A stretch of DNA of 64,000 bases, taken from Otis tarda (Eukaryota > Chordata > Aves > Otidiformes > Otididae). Where the stretch lies: NCBI GenBank assembly GCA_026413225.1, contig CM048552.1:203001553-203065552 (forward strand). The letters are read 5' to 3'. The notes under the pieces are model-generated. The model was not told the DNA's origin, ran no database searches, and saw only the letters and a list, made by a program, of their open reading frames with translations. Shown here piece after piece: positions 51,614 to 61,166 of the stretch (position 1 is its first letter; the number at the start of each line of letters is the position of its first letter). Made by a program: the position numbers and the translations under genes.

Positions 51614-52660
51614 TTATTGGCTGTTCTCACCTAAAATCAGATCTCCTTGAGGTACACATCGAACTTCCCCATCCTCCCGCATCACCCACCAAGTACATCC
51701 AGGTCCTTGAGCAAAAGCAATCCCACGGGTGGGTTTGCCTTTGCCCAGGGGAGGAATAACCCAGACCGTCTTTCCTAACATATTCCTTAGATGCACCACA
51801 GGGACTTTATCACCCTCTACAGTATGTAACAGTTCTGACTGGGCAGGGCCAGCTCGATTGGTGGATCCCCGAGTGTTAACTAACCAGGTAGCTTTTGCTA
51901 AATGTTTATCCCAGTTTTTGAAGGTCCCACCACCCATTGCTTTCAGTGTAGTTTTCAGCAGTCCATTGTACCGTTCAATTTTTCCAGAGGCTGGTGCATG
52001 ATAGGGGATGTGATATACCCACTCAATGCCATGCTCTTTGGCCCAGGTGTCTATGAGATTGTTTCGGAAATGAGTCCCGTTGTCTGACTCAATTCTTTCT
52101 GGAGTACCATGTCGCCAGAGAACTTGCTTTTCAAGGCCCAAGATGGTGTTCCAGGCAGTAGCATGGGGTACGGGATAAGTCTCTAGCCACCCAGTGGTAG
52201 CTTCCACCATTGTAAGCACATGGCGCTTACCTTGACGGGTTTGTGGGAGTGTGATGTAATCAATTTGCCAGAAAGCTTCTCCATACTTATACTTCAGCCA
52301 TCGTCCTCCATACCAAAGAGGCTTTAACCGCTTGGCCTGCTTAATTGCAGCGCATGTTTCACAGTCATGGATAACCTGTGCAATAGTATCCATGGTCAAG
52401 TCCACCCCTCGATCACGAGCCCATTTGTATGTTGCATCTCTTCCTTGATGGCCCGAGGTGTCATGAGCCCACCGAGCTAAAAATAGTTCACTTCTGTGTT
52501 GCCAGTCTAGGTCCACTTGGGAAACTTTAATCTTAGCAGCCTGATCCACCCTTTGGTTATTTTGGTGTTCTTCCGTGGCTCGACTCTTGGGTACGTGGGC
52601 ATCTACGTGTGACGTACTTTTACAACCAGATTCTCTAGCCGAGCAGCAATATCTTGCCAC
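51614..52660 (-). CDS. pol segment: integrase
   Basis: Open frame of 348 codons; the first 12 or so precede the frame change near 52,618-52,621 and may not be native. The integrase zinc-binding region shows His66, His71, Cys100 and Cys103 (spacing within the HHCC pattern). The catalytic core has Asp134 (WQID), Asp193 (ESDNG) and Glu229 (GKIER), with exactly 35 residues between the last two: an intact D,D-35-E triad. A C-terminal basic and beta-rich tail follows and ends at a stop near 51,614. Integrase joins the reverse-transcribed DNA to host chromosomes in the nucleus. It would normally be cleaved from Gag-Pro-Pol. It is out of frame with the upstream RNase H segment. Confidence 0.93.
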   Translation of the reverse strand: MARYCCSARESGCKSTSHVDAHVPKSRATEEHQNNQRVDQAAKIKVSQVDLDWQHRSELFLARWAHDTSGHQGRDATYKWARDRGVDLTMDTIAQVIHDCETCAAIKQAKRLKPLWYGGRWLKYKYGEAFWQIDYITLPQTRQGKRHVLTMVEATTGWLETYPVPHATAWNTILGLEKQVLWRHGTPERIESDNGTHFRNNLIDTWAKEHGIEWVYHIPYHAPASGKIERYNGLLKTTLKAMGGGTFKNWDKHLAKATWLVNTRGSTNRAGPAQSELLHTVEGDKVPVVHLRNMLGKTVWVIPPLGKGKPTRGIAFAQGPGCTWWVMREDGEVRCVPQGDLILGENSQ

Positions 52661-53691
52661 AATGCGGCAGCCCAGATGGGCTTGCCTCTACGCTGCCAGT
52701 TGCTCTGTTTCCACTGCTTTAACCACCCCCACAGAGCGTTTGCCACCATCCATGAGTCAGTGTAGAGATAGAGTTTTGGCCATTTTTCCCGTTCAGTGAT
52801 GTCTAAAGCCAACTGGATGGCCTTCACCTCTGCAAACTGACTTGATTCACCTTGGCCGTCAGTAGCTTCTGCAACTCGTCGTGTAGGACTCCACACAGCA
52901 GCTTTCCACTTCCGATGTTTTCCTACAATACGACAGGACCCATCAGTGAACAGGGCATATCTCTTCTCATCTTCTGGTAAATTATTATATGGTGGGGCTT
53001 CTTCAGCACGTGTCACCTCCTCCTCTGGTGGCATTCCAAAATCTTTGCCTTCTGGCCAATCTGTGATTACTTCTAAGATTCCTGGGCGATTAGGGTTTCC
53101 TATTCGAGCTCGCTGTGTGATCAGTGCGACCCATTTACTCCACGTGGCGTCAGTTGCATGATGTGTAGAGGGGATCTTCCCTTTGAACATCCAGCCTAGC
53201 ACTGGCAGTCGCGGTGCCAGGAGGAGCTGTGCTTCAGTACCAATCACTTCTGAAGCAGCTCGAACTCCTTCATATGCTGCCAGTATTTCTTTTTCAGTTG
53301 GAGTGTAGCAGGCCTCAGAACCTCTATATCCCCGGCTCCAAAAGCCCAGGGGTCGACCTCGAGTCTCCCCTGGTGTTCTTTGCCAAAGACTCCAGGTAGG
53401 GCCATTCTCCCCGGCTGCGGTGTAGAGGATATTTTTCACATCTTGTCCTGTCCGGACTGGCCCAAGGGCTACTGCATGAACAATCTCCTGTTTAATTTGT
53501 TCAAAGGCTTGTCGTTGTTCAGGGCCCCATTTAAAATCGTTCCTCTTTCGAGTCACTTCATAGAGAGGGCTTACAATCATACTGTAATTTGGAATATGCA
53601 TTCTCCAGAAACCCGCAACGCCCAAGAAAGCCTGTGTTTCCTTTTTGTTCGTTGGTGGAGCCATAGCTGTTATTTTGTTGACCACGTCCAT
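52603..53691 (-). CDS. pol segment: RT thumb/connection and RNase H
   Basis: Open frame of 362 codons. Residues 1-180 cover the thumb and connection region that follows the RT palm, with phrases such as QAFLGVAGFWR and RPLGFWSRGY typical of retroviral pol. RNase H follows with acidic residues Asp250 (LFTDGS), Glu288 (FAEVKAIQ) and Asp312 (LYTDSW) visible; the last acidic residue would fall near the frame change. RNase H removes RNA from RNA:DNA hybrids during reverse transcription. The segment is out of frame with the RT segment upstream (break at 53,719-53,721) and the integrase downstream (52,618-52,621). The start given is an internal Met, not a true start. Confidence 0.93.
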   Translation of the reverse strand: MDVVNKITAMAPPTNKKETQAFLGVAGFWRMHIPNYSMIVSPLYEVTRKRNDFKWGPEQRQAFEQIKQEIVHAVALGPVRTGQDVKNILYTAAGENGPTWSLWQRTPGETRGRPLGFWSRGYRGSEACYTPTEKEILAAYEGVRAASEVIGTEAQLLLAPRLPVLGWMFKGKIPSTHHATDATWSKWVALITQRARIGNPNRPGILEVITDWPEGKDFGMPPEEEVTRAEEAPPYNNLPEDEKRYALFTDGSCRIVGKHRKWKAAVWSPTRRVAEATDGQGESSQFAEVKAIQLALDITEREKWPKLYLYTDSWMVANALWGWLKQWKQSNWQRRGKPIWAAALWQDIAARLENLVVKVRHT

Positions 53692-54818
53692 TGGAATGTG
53701 ACGACGTCCATCTTGCCATTTACTCCTAAAAACTGGATCTCTTGTGCAGGCCCCTTGACTTTGCTTTGTTTTATGGCAAAACCGGCTTTCAGAAGGATTT
53801 GTATTATTTTCTCCCCTTTTTCAAAAACTTCTGCTGCTGTGTTGCCCCATACGATGATGTCATCAATGTACTGCAGGTGCTCTGGAGCTCCACCCTTTTC
53901 TAATACAGTCTGGATGAGTCCATGGCAAATGGTGGGGCTGTGTTTCCACCCCTGGGGCAATCGATTCCAGGTGTACTGAACACCCCTCCAAGTGAAAGCA
54001 AACTGTGGCCTGCATTCTGGTGCCAAAGGGATGGAGAAGAAGGCATTGGCAATATCAATGGTGGCATACCACTTGGCTGCTTTTGACTCCAGTTCATACT
54101 GAAGCTCTAGCATATCTGGCACGGCAGCACTCAGCGGTGGCGTAACTTCATTTAGGCCACGATAGTCCACTGTTAACCTCCACTCTCCATTAGATTTTCT
54201 CACTGGCCATATGGGACTGTTAAAGGGTGAGTGGGACTTGCTGATCACTCCCTGGCTCTCCAGTCGACGAATCAACTTGAGGATGGGTATTATGGAGTCT
54301 CGGTTGGTGCGGTATTGCCGCCGGTGCACTGTGGTGGTAGCAACTGGTACCTGTTGTTCCTCAACCTTCAGTAATCCCACAACAGAAGGGTCCTTTGAGA
54401 GCTTGGGCAAGGTGGCCAGCTGTTTATTCTCCTCTGTCTCCACAGCGGCTATACCAAAAGCCCACCGATACCCTCTTGGGTCTTTGAAATACCCACTCCT
54501 GAGGTAATCTATACCAAGAATGCAGGGAGCATCTGGGCCAGTCACTATGGGGTGCTTTTGCCACTCATTTCCAGTCAAACTTACTTCAGCCTCCAACACA
54601 GTCAGCTCTTGGGATCCTCCTGTCACTCCAGAAATACAAATGGGTTCTGCCCCTTTATGTCTTGATGGCATTAGGGTACACTGTGCGCCAGTGTCTACTA
54701 GAGCCTTATACTCTTGTGGATCTGATGTGCCAGGCCATTTAATCCATACAGTCCAATAAACTCTGTTGTCCCTCTCCTCCCGCCTGGCTGGAGGCAGGGC
54801 CCCTCTAATCCTGTTCAT
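53670..54818 (-). CDS. pro-pol segment: protease and reverse transcriptase
   Basis: Open frame of 382 codons. An aspartic protease comes first, with the active-site motif DTGA at residues 42-45 and the ILGIDYL flap-end phrase at 100-106. It continues without a stop into reverse transcriptase, with VDYRGLNEVTPP (about 217-228), the palm Asp255 (ATIDIANAF), LPQGWKHSP (287-295) and the YIDD active site at 317-320. The protease processes the polyprotein, and RT copies the RNA genome. No dUTPase domain is seen between them. The ATG at 54,818 lies 11 bases upstream of the apparent gag stop (54,805-54,807) in a different frame. The frame is lost near 53,719-53,721, before the thumb. Confidence 0.93.
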   Translation of the reverse strand: MNRIRGALPPARREERDNRVYWTVWIKWPGTSDPQEYKALVDTGAQCTLMPSRHKGAEPICISGVTGGSQELTVLEAEVSLTGNEWQKHPIVTGPDAPCILGIDYLRSGYFKDPRGYRWAFGIAAVETEENKQLATLPKLSKDPSVVGLLKVEEQQVPVATTTVHRRQYRTNRDSIIPILKLIRRLESQGVISKSHSPFNSPIWPVRKSNGEWRLTVDYRGLNEVTPPLSAAVPDMLELQYELESKAAKWYATIDIANAFFSIPLAPECRPQFAFTWRGVQYTWNRLPQGWKHSPTICHGLIQTVLEKGGAPEHLQYIDDIIVWGNTAAEVFEKGEKIIQILLKAGFAIKQSKVKGPAQEIQFLGVNGKMDVVTFQWTWSTK

Positions 54819-56449
54819 AATATTCGTCGCTCACTTCCTGTGAATATGAATTAGAATTCCCTTCCATAGGATCGTAGGTAAGATCAGCCCTTCTATTCCG
54901 TCTGGGGAACTGTCCACTGGAGACTGGAGCAGCAGTTTTCCGGGGAGAACCTCTGTTTGCAAATGTTTTCCCTGCAGCTCACGTACCCGTGCCTCTAGGT
55001 CTGAGGTAGGTTTCCCATCCCACTTTCTCATGTCCTCTCCTCGGTCACGCAAGGTAAACCACAGGATACCTCGCCGTGTGTACCGTCTCTCTTGAGCAGG
55101 GAAACGTTTACTCCTAATAGCTGAAATACTGCTCTGTATGGGCGGGGAGTAGGACCTATCTTCTTTTAACTGCTGGACCTCCCGAGATAGTTTCTCCACA
55201 GCTGAGACAAGGGAAGAAGAGAGTGTCTTCATATTGCCGGAGCTGAGTAGCCAATTCATCTATTGTTGGTCCCTCTCCCTCTTTCCAGAGCATAATTGCC
55301 AATGAATTGGCATACGATGATGGTACACTCCGTAGAAACTTCCGCCACATGAGCCGTGTGCACCGGACTTCATCTGGATCTTGGGGTGACTCCTCACTGT
55401 CTAGGTCACTATAAATGGTTTCCAGCACAGCTAATTCCCTTAGGTACTGGATACCTCTCTCTATGGTGGTCCACTTGCCTGGATGATAAGTAATATCTTC
55501 CTTAAAGGGATATCTTTCCTTCATACTTGACATGAGTCGCCTCCAGAGGCTGAGAGCTTGTGCACCTCTTCCAATCACTTTGTCAATGCCTGCTTCCCTA
55601 GAAAGGGATCCCAGCTGTTTAGCTTCCTTACCTTCTAATTCCAGGCTACTGGCCCCATTATCCCAGCATCGAAGCAGCCAGGTGAGAAAGTGCTCGCCTG
55701 GACGGCGGCCAAAATCTTTTCGTATGTCTCGCAACTCATTCAGGGATAGGGATCGGGTGGTTTCAGTCTCATTTATGAGTTCCTCTCTTACGAGTTCCTC
55801 TCTCATAAGTTCCTCTTCTTCCTCTTCTGTTCGTGATGGTCCTGGTTTTCCTCATCCCTTACTAAACGAGCTGACTTTCGCTTCCAAGATTTCTTCTTCT
55901 GTACAGGGGCGACTGATACTGACACAGGTTGGTTCTCTGATTCAGCTGCAGTGCCAGTAACTAGAGTTGGAGTAGCCACAGGGCCGGTAGCTGGGGCTGA
56001 AGTAGCCACAGGGCCGGTAGCTGGGGCTGGAGTAACCACAGGGCCGGTAGCTGGGGCTGGAGCAGCCGCAGGGCCGGTAGCCGGGGCTGGAGCAGCCGCA
56101 GGGCCGGTAGCCGGGGCTGGAGCAGCCATGGTATGGGTCGGTTGATTTTTCTCCCTTCTTCCTGAGGGTGCTGCACGTTAAGCAGTGTTTGGTAGATACT
56201 AGCCAGTGCCCAGCACAAAGCAGTAAGCTTTGCCTCTTTAGAATAGCCATGGCATTTTTCTTTCAAATATTCGATCACTTCATCAGGATTCTGTAGTTGT
56301 TCAGGAGTGAAGTTCCAGACCATTGGAGGTGAGAAGTTCTCTAGGTACCTGCCCATCTTCTCCCACACACCATGCCACCCCTGCCCCTCCAACCTCAAGG
56401 TAGATCTCCGGGTGAATTTTGTAAATAGTTGTTTAATCCTAAACAACAT
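54805..56449 (-). pseudogene. gag, split by frame changes
   Basis: Gag is readable in five pieces. The N-terminal piece starts at Met 56,449 (MLFRIKQLFTKFTRRS) and runs to about 56,150. A Pro/Ala-rich repeat piece follows (about 56,145-55,850), then a charged piece with GRRPGEHFLTWLLRCWDNG (about 55,845-55,230). A coiled-coil-like stretch with AVEKLSREVQQLKED comes next, and the basic C-terminus ends at a TAG at 54,805-54,807. The frame changes between pieces, at short A or T runs in most cases. Gag builds the virus-like particle. No Cys-His zinc knuckle is visible, which fits ERV-L and spuma-like Gag rather than typical class I or II. The piece boundaries are my reading and approximate. Confidence 0.8.
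55951..56127 (-). repeat. 30-bp tandem repeat coding 10-residue Pro/Ala unit
   Basis: Five copies of a 30-bp unit (55,981-56,127, last copy slightly short) preceded by a degenerate sixth. Each copy codes for a unit of the form APATGPxAxP, differing mainly at Ala, Val and Thr positions. As the unit is a multiple of three, copy number can change without shifting the frame. Such repeats give a flexible, probably disordered linker between Gag domains. Confidence 0.9.
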
Positions 56450-56542
56450 CTAGGAAACCCATTTAGGACACAGAGCAATAGGAGTATGCTGGCTTGCACA
56501 TCCCAAGGATATTCAAAATTCCCAAGAGCTGATGTGACTAGC

Positions 56543-56923
56543 TCAAAAGAAAAAGGGAAGGTAAAGGAGTAGGGAAGGTACCCTCCTCTGACTTCCCCAT
56601 AGATTGGTTCTCCGGGGAGAAAAAGAAAAATGTGTGATTATTAATAATTCTTGCAAATGGCATCCAAAGTACGGAGTTGCCAGCAATGCCGAAAACAAGG
56701 ACCAGATTAATTTCATGACCAGTGATGATACCATATCATAAGCCAGTAGTGCCCAGTAAATCAAAATGAGAATTCTCATCCATTTCCGGGAAGTGATAAA
56801 CAGCATCAAAGGAAATATGTGATGCAACTTAGAACAGACATAACACAACCATGTGAACACGTAGTACAACATTGTGACCAGGGATTCAAATAAAATAATG
56901 AGCACTTGTAACAACTTTAACAC
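56543..56923 (-). CDS. small hydrophobic open frame in the proviral leader
   Basis: 126 codons from Met 56,923 to a stop at 56,543, between the primer-binding site and gag. It is strongly hydrophobic. Segments at about residues 3-30 (LLQVLIILFESLVTMLYY) and 50-87 (ILILIYWALLAYDMVSS and after) could span a membrane, and a short basic segment (SPRRTNLWGSQRRV) follows. It is in the same frame as gag, separated by stops. I know of no match. Leader sequence rich in T could produce this by chance, so coding is uncertain. It might act as an upstream open frame that lowers gag translation. Confidence 0.35.
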   Translation of the reverse strand: MLKLLQVLIILFESLVTMLYYVFTWLCYVCSKLHHIFPLMLFITSRKWMRILILIYWALLAYDMVSSLVMKLIWSLFSALLATPYFGCHLQELLIITHFSFSPRRTNLWGSQRRVPSLLLYLPFFF

Positions 56924-56940
56924 ACGCTAGTCAGACCTCT

Positions 56941-56949
56941 CCTTACCTC
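56941..56949 (-). promoter_or_regulatory. candidate splice donor in the leader
   Basis: On the minus strand the sequence GAG-GTAAGG lies about 10 bases after the primer-binding site and closely fits a vertebrate 5' splice site. Retroviruses usually place the major donor in the leader. As env is absent, its possible use would be to make a pol or leader-derived RNA. Confidence 0.5.
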
Positions 56950-56958
56950 AACCCTTGA

Positions 56959-56976
56959 GCCCCACGTTGGGCGCCA
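56959..56976 (-). other. primer-binding site, tRNA-Lys
   Basis: On the minus strand the 18 bases TGGCGCCCAACGTGGGGC are complementary to the 3' end of tRNA-Lys1,2. They begin 7 bases after the end of the 5' LTR. This position and length are standard for a retroviral primer-binding site. It also confirms the minus orientation. Confidence 0.95.
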
Positions 56977-56983
56977 AAAAGAC

Positions 56984-57600
56984 TGTGATGGTTTAGCCCG
57001 AATCACTACACAGTTTCTCGCTCACCCTCCCCCTCCCCAGGCGGGTGGGGGAGAATTGGGAAGGAAGGAGAACTCGTGGGTTGAGATAAAGATAATTTAC
57101 TAAAATAAAAAGGGAAAACTACAATAATAACAGAATATAAGGATATTAAAAATATACAAAGTGAACAATATGTGTTTTCTCACCACCCGATGTCCCAATG
57201 ACCGATACAGCCCGTCCCGAGCAGCGATCACGGAAACAAAACCGAGCAGCAAGCAAAGGAGCAAAGGGAGCCAGCAAGGTAGAGGGAGCGATGCCAGCAA
57301 AACGAGCAGGAAAGATGGATGCCAGGAAGGCAGATACCCACCCTTGCCTGCCCCCATGAGCATGACGTTTATGGCATGGAATACTCTCTTTGGCCAGTTT
57401 GGGTCAATTATCCTGTCTGTCTTTCTCCCAGCTTCCTGTATCTGCAAATTAGCGAGACTTGGAAAGCAGGACAGTGTCCTTGGTCTCATTCACAACAACT
57501 GGTATCATCAGGGTGTTTATCAACATTCTTCACACACGAAATCCAAAACATACCAGCTACTGAGAGGAAAGTTAACTCCATCCCTGCCAAAACCAGGACA
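56984..57600 (-). repeat. 5' LTR of the provirus
   Basis: 617 bp, TG...CA, nearly identical to the 3' LTR. On the minus strand it starts TGTCCTGG at 57,600 and ends CCATCACA at 56,984, next to the primer-binding site. It contains a sense open frame of 129 codons (57,489-57,100) that is shifted in the 3' LTR copy by a one-base difference. No clear AATAAA is visible in the LTR, so the polyadenylation site is not resolved. TATA-like TATATTT lies in the AT-rich part near 57,150. Confidence 0.95.
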
Positions 57601-57605
57601 ATAGA
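57601..57605. repeat. target-site duplication ATAGA, right copy
   Basis: Exact match to 50,564-50,568. Confirms that the provirus ends at 57,600. Confidence 0.9.
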
Positions 57606-60600
57606 TAAGCTTAATTTTTTTTTTCCCTGTACTTATATGACTTCCTTTTTGCCAGTGGGTATTTGGGGCATTCAGGAATTCCTTTATTCACATTCTTGGC
57701 AGAGAATTGGCTTTGCTCAATATTCAAAGGATGAAAAGAAAAAAAAAACAAAACCCTCCCTCTCTCAAACCCAACCACCATCCTTTCGTAATTTTTTTCA
57801 GACTTGAAGACTTAGAATGTGGAGAGACTATAGGCCATTTGAAAAAGTCAAGCTTGCCTTACCTCGGCATCTAGGTGCTTGAGCTATTACGTTAGGATGT
57901 GGAAACCCTGTGTTGGAGTCCTTCCCTGTTCTGGAGGATATGTGTCTCTCATGTTACAGGCTTGGATCATAGGGCAGTGTTTGTTCCCTATCTTCCCTCC
58001 TCACTTCTGCAATTCTCTGTCCTCCCTCTCCCTGCTCATTACCCTTCTACACAATGGCCAATTACCTCGTGTCTGTTATGATTTCACATGTAGGGAAAAA
58101 CTTATCGTATCTAGTTTTAATATAGATTTTTTTAAACCTTACTTTTGTGGTCTCTGCCTCTTAAGGTGGTGTACATGCCAACATTTTTTAGCATTTATGA
58201 GGGGTTTTTTTTTCCATTAGGCAATATTGAAAAAGTTCACAAAGGCTTTCTGTGAATTCCTCATCAAAAAATTGTACAGAAGTTTTCTTCTGGTTATTTT
58301 TAGAATTGACAGATTTGAACTTAACTACTCAACAAGATATAATTTTATGGACCTTTGTTTTGTCATCCAGACAGGGTATCCTTGATAGAAGCTGAAGTTT
58401 TGAGGTTTACTACTAGCTGCATTATTTTTCTCCTTGCAATATTTCAACCTTGGAAGTTCTCGGACAGAGCCTTCCAAGACAGAAAAAAAAAGCTCATTCA
58501 GTGTTTAAAATATAAATAAAGTAACAGACATTTTCTACATACTCTTTTAAAGAAAACAACTATTAAATTATCCTGTGACTTTCTTCCAAGGCTTCTGTTA
58601 AACTGTCAAACTTTTGAGGCTTTCTATCATCTTCTTTCAACTCAATGCTTTTTGTGTGTGAAAGGAAGAGATGATCAACTATTTTAGAAAAAAGGAAAAG
58701 CCTTTGAGAGTACAATACAAATCTATTTGTGTGATAGCAGGATCTCAGATTGTAACCTTGCCAGAGTCCACTATTTGAAAGTCTCTAGTTTTTGGTGACA
58801 AATGCCAGGTTCTGCTGTCTCAGAGATTTCTGGGTAACACCTGCATAGAGCTACATCAACTATTGCTCCACTTGTGAAACTTTTCTTCCAGGTGCAAATC
58901 AGCTTGCAGAAATGGATGAGACTCTTTCTGCAATTTATTAAAACTTCTGCACTATCAACTGTGTTGATACTGTAGGTTTACTACTCAGTTTTGGCTCTTC
59001 TGTGGAAGCCTTTTATGTCTCCATCTTGCTTTGTTGGGGTTGAATGACGTTCATTTCATGTTGGAGGTCTGCAGAGAGGTAGATGGAGCTGCAGTCCCAT
59101 AACTCAGGAGAAAAGGATGAGGATGGGGGCTGGGACCCAGGACTGCAATGGAAGAGTCCAGAATAACACCTGAGCTGAGGTGGGTTCCACAATCCCTTGT
59201 TTTATTGGAATTCAAAACCTCCTTCATATGGGAGTCTAGCCCTCACTTTAAAAGGTAAAAATGGATACTTCTAAAAATAATATTGGGAAGATCAAAGTAA
59301 TATGTGGGTAAATATACTTCTATTTTCTTTATAATATTAATCTTAGAGTATTTCTAATAAAGTTTTATTTAGACTATAGAAATACACTAAGACAGGCTGG
59401 AAGAGAAGCAGAAGGAGAATTTCAAGTTGGAAAAATTTTCCATCCTGGTAAAAATAAACCAAGAATTTTAGAGTTGAAGAAAAAAAAATCAGTGAAAATC
59501 AGTGATTTGGCAACAATGACAACAAAAAAATTACAAATGTGTCTGCGTCTGCAGGACTGTTTAAATTGGGGGAGGAAAAAAGATAAAAACTTGAAAATGT
59601 AAAAATGTTGAACATTTTCAAAGAGATATTACCATTGTTTCAATTTTTTCTTCCATTTTTAGATAAAGTAAGAAATATTTGAAAAAAAAAGTTTTTCTTT
59701 GACTTGAATGATTTACTTGTTCAAAGCATGTCTTTATGGACCTGCCTGAGCAGAGCACAATGCATTATTCACAACACGATACTGTGGATTGTACTTCAGG
59801 TGTACATTGGGATTTCACAAGATTTGCTAAAAAAATACAGACCAAATTGAGAAGGACTTATAAAAAAAAAAAAACACAAAAAACCAAAGCAATAGGCAGG
59901 ATGACCTTGGGGGATGTGCAATTCGTTTTCTGCCAGTAATTCAGATACTGGGAATACCTTGTTCAGGATACTAATGTACAGCAGAAAATCTGTAAATCTC
60001 GCTTAAACCCTAATGGGGGCTTTAGCAGAACATTATACGATAGAAATAATATTTTTTTTTCCAAACATATCTGAATGTTAATTAACTTTCAGCACTTTAT
60101 GGTTCATAAATGTTTCTCCTGCAAGAGCTATTTTTATGTTTATTCTCACAGACCAGAATAGGCTGAATTTGGCATAAAAATGAACTCTCCTGTGCCATGT
60201 TAAGTAAGTAGACCAGTGCTTACAAGATGAGGATATTATCAGATGAACTCACCAAAGTGACTGACCAAAGTCAATCAGAGTTCACAACTGGAAACTGCAA
60301 ACTCAGTTTCAACCCTGGCACTGGCCTCAGATTAGAAATAGTTGGAGTTTCTCTGTACTCAGTCTCTAGTTTACCTCAGATGTAGTCCTGAGCTTCCTAG
60401 AACCAGAAAAAGAAGTAGAAAAAGAAAACAGTAAGAAGGTAATCAGAACATTGCTGCCAAATCAACATTAATTTTATTAATAGAGTCATTCCTCTACTAC
60501 TTCCAAATATTGAATTACAAAAATCAAATCTTAGATGCACTTTTCATCTGATTGATAGTTTCAGAGTTCAGTGCCAATATCTTTAACATGGAATTAAATT

Positions 60601-61166
60601 TATCTCTTCTTTTACTGATTGTTTTTATAAGACCTATTTATTTTGATGTCAAAATTACCTTTTAGGTACCTTGAAAAATCTAAAGGCAATTATAGTTATA
60701 TAAAAAGTAAACATCATTAACCCTGAACTACCTATGAAGCTGCCCTCATCAAGCTGCCTGCTGAATAACAATTTGTCATGCAGCAGTATTGTGCTGCCCT
60801 ATTTTCTCCTTTTCTAAGAAAGACCTGGATAATTTCATCTATCTTTTAAGTTTATCAGCTATAAAGGAAGCCAGCATTTCGTGTTTTTGGGACTCCTTCT
60901 AATACACCATGGCTTTCTTTAATAATGAGTTAGGCTAAGGCTTTGTCCCACTGAAATTATTTAACAGATCTCAAAACTAAAGCTCAGATGCTGTTGTGAA
61001 TTTGCTGACACTTCAACACATTCAGCAAATGCAGGCAGTCTGTCCAGATCACCCACTATAATCCTATCATATCTAATGATTCCTCATTAAGAAATTAAAA
61101 GGAAAAGTCGCTTGTTCTAGACAGAAGGATCTGAAACATACTTCAGTATTAAATATTTATGTAAAT

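Larger units (their letters stand above)
50569..57600 (-). mobile_element. full-length env-less endogenous retrovirus (ERV-L-like)
   Basis: A 7.03-kb provirus with two nearly identical LTRs, ATAGA 5-bp duplications, a tRNA-Lys primer-binding site, gag, a protease-reverse transcriptase-RNase H-integrase pol region, and a purine-rich tract before the 3' LTR. Only 425 bp separate the integrase stop from the 3' LTR, with no envelope open frame. Similarity of the polymerase and connection regions, lack of env, lack of a Cys-His zinc knuckle in gag and the 5-bp duplication point to the class III (ERV-L, spuma-like) group. The frame is broken at about six positions (near 56,146-56,150, 55,846-55,849, 55,211-55,230, 54,966-54,969, 53,719-53,721 and 52,618-52,621), so this copy as given cannot make full Gag-Pol. 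Confidence 0.95.

Noticed and set aside
55156-55260. CLSCGET as a possible gag zinc knuckle
   Set aside because: It occurs only after the frame change, where the neighbouring frame gives a coiled-coil-like sequence, and it lacks the CCHC spacing.
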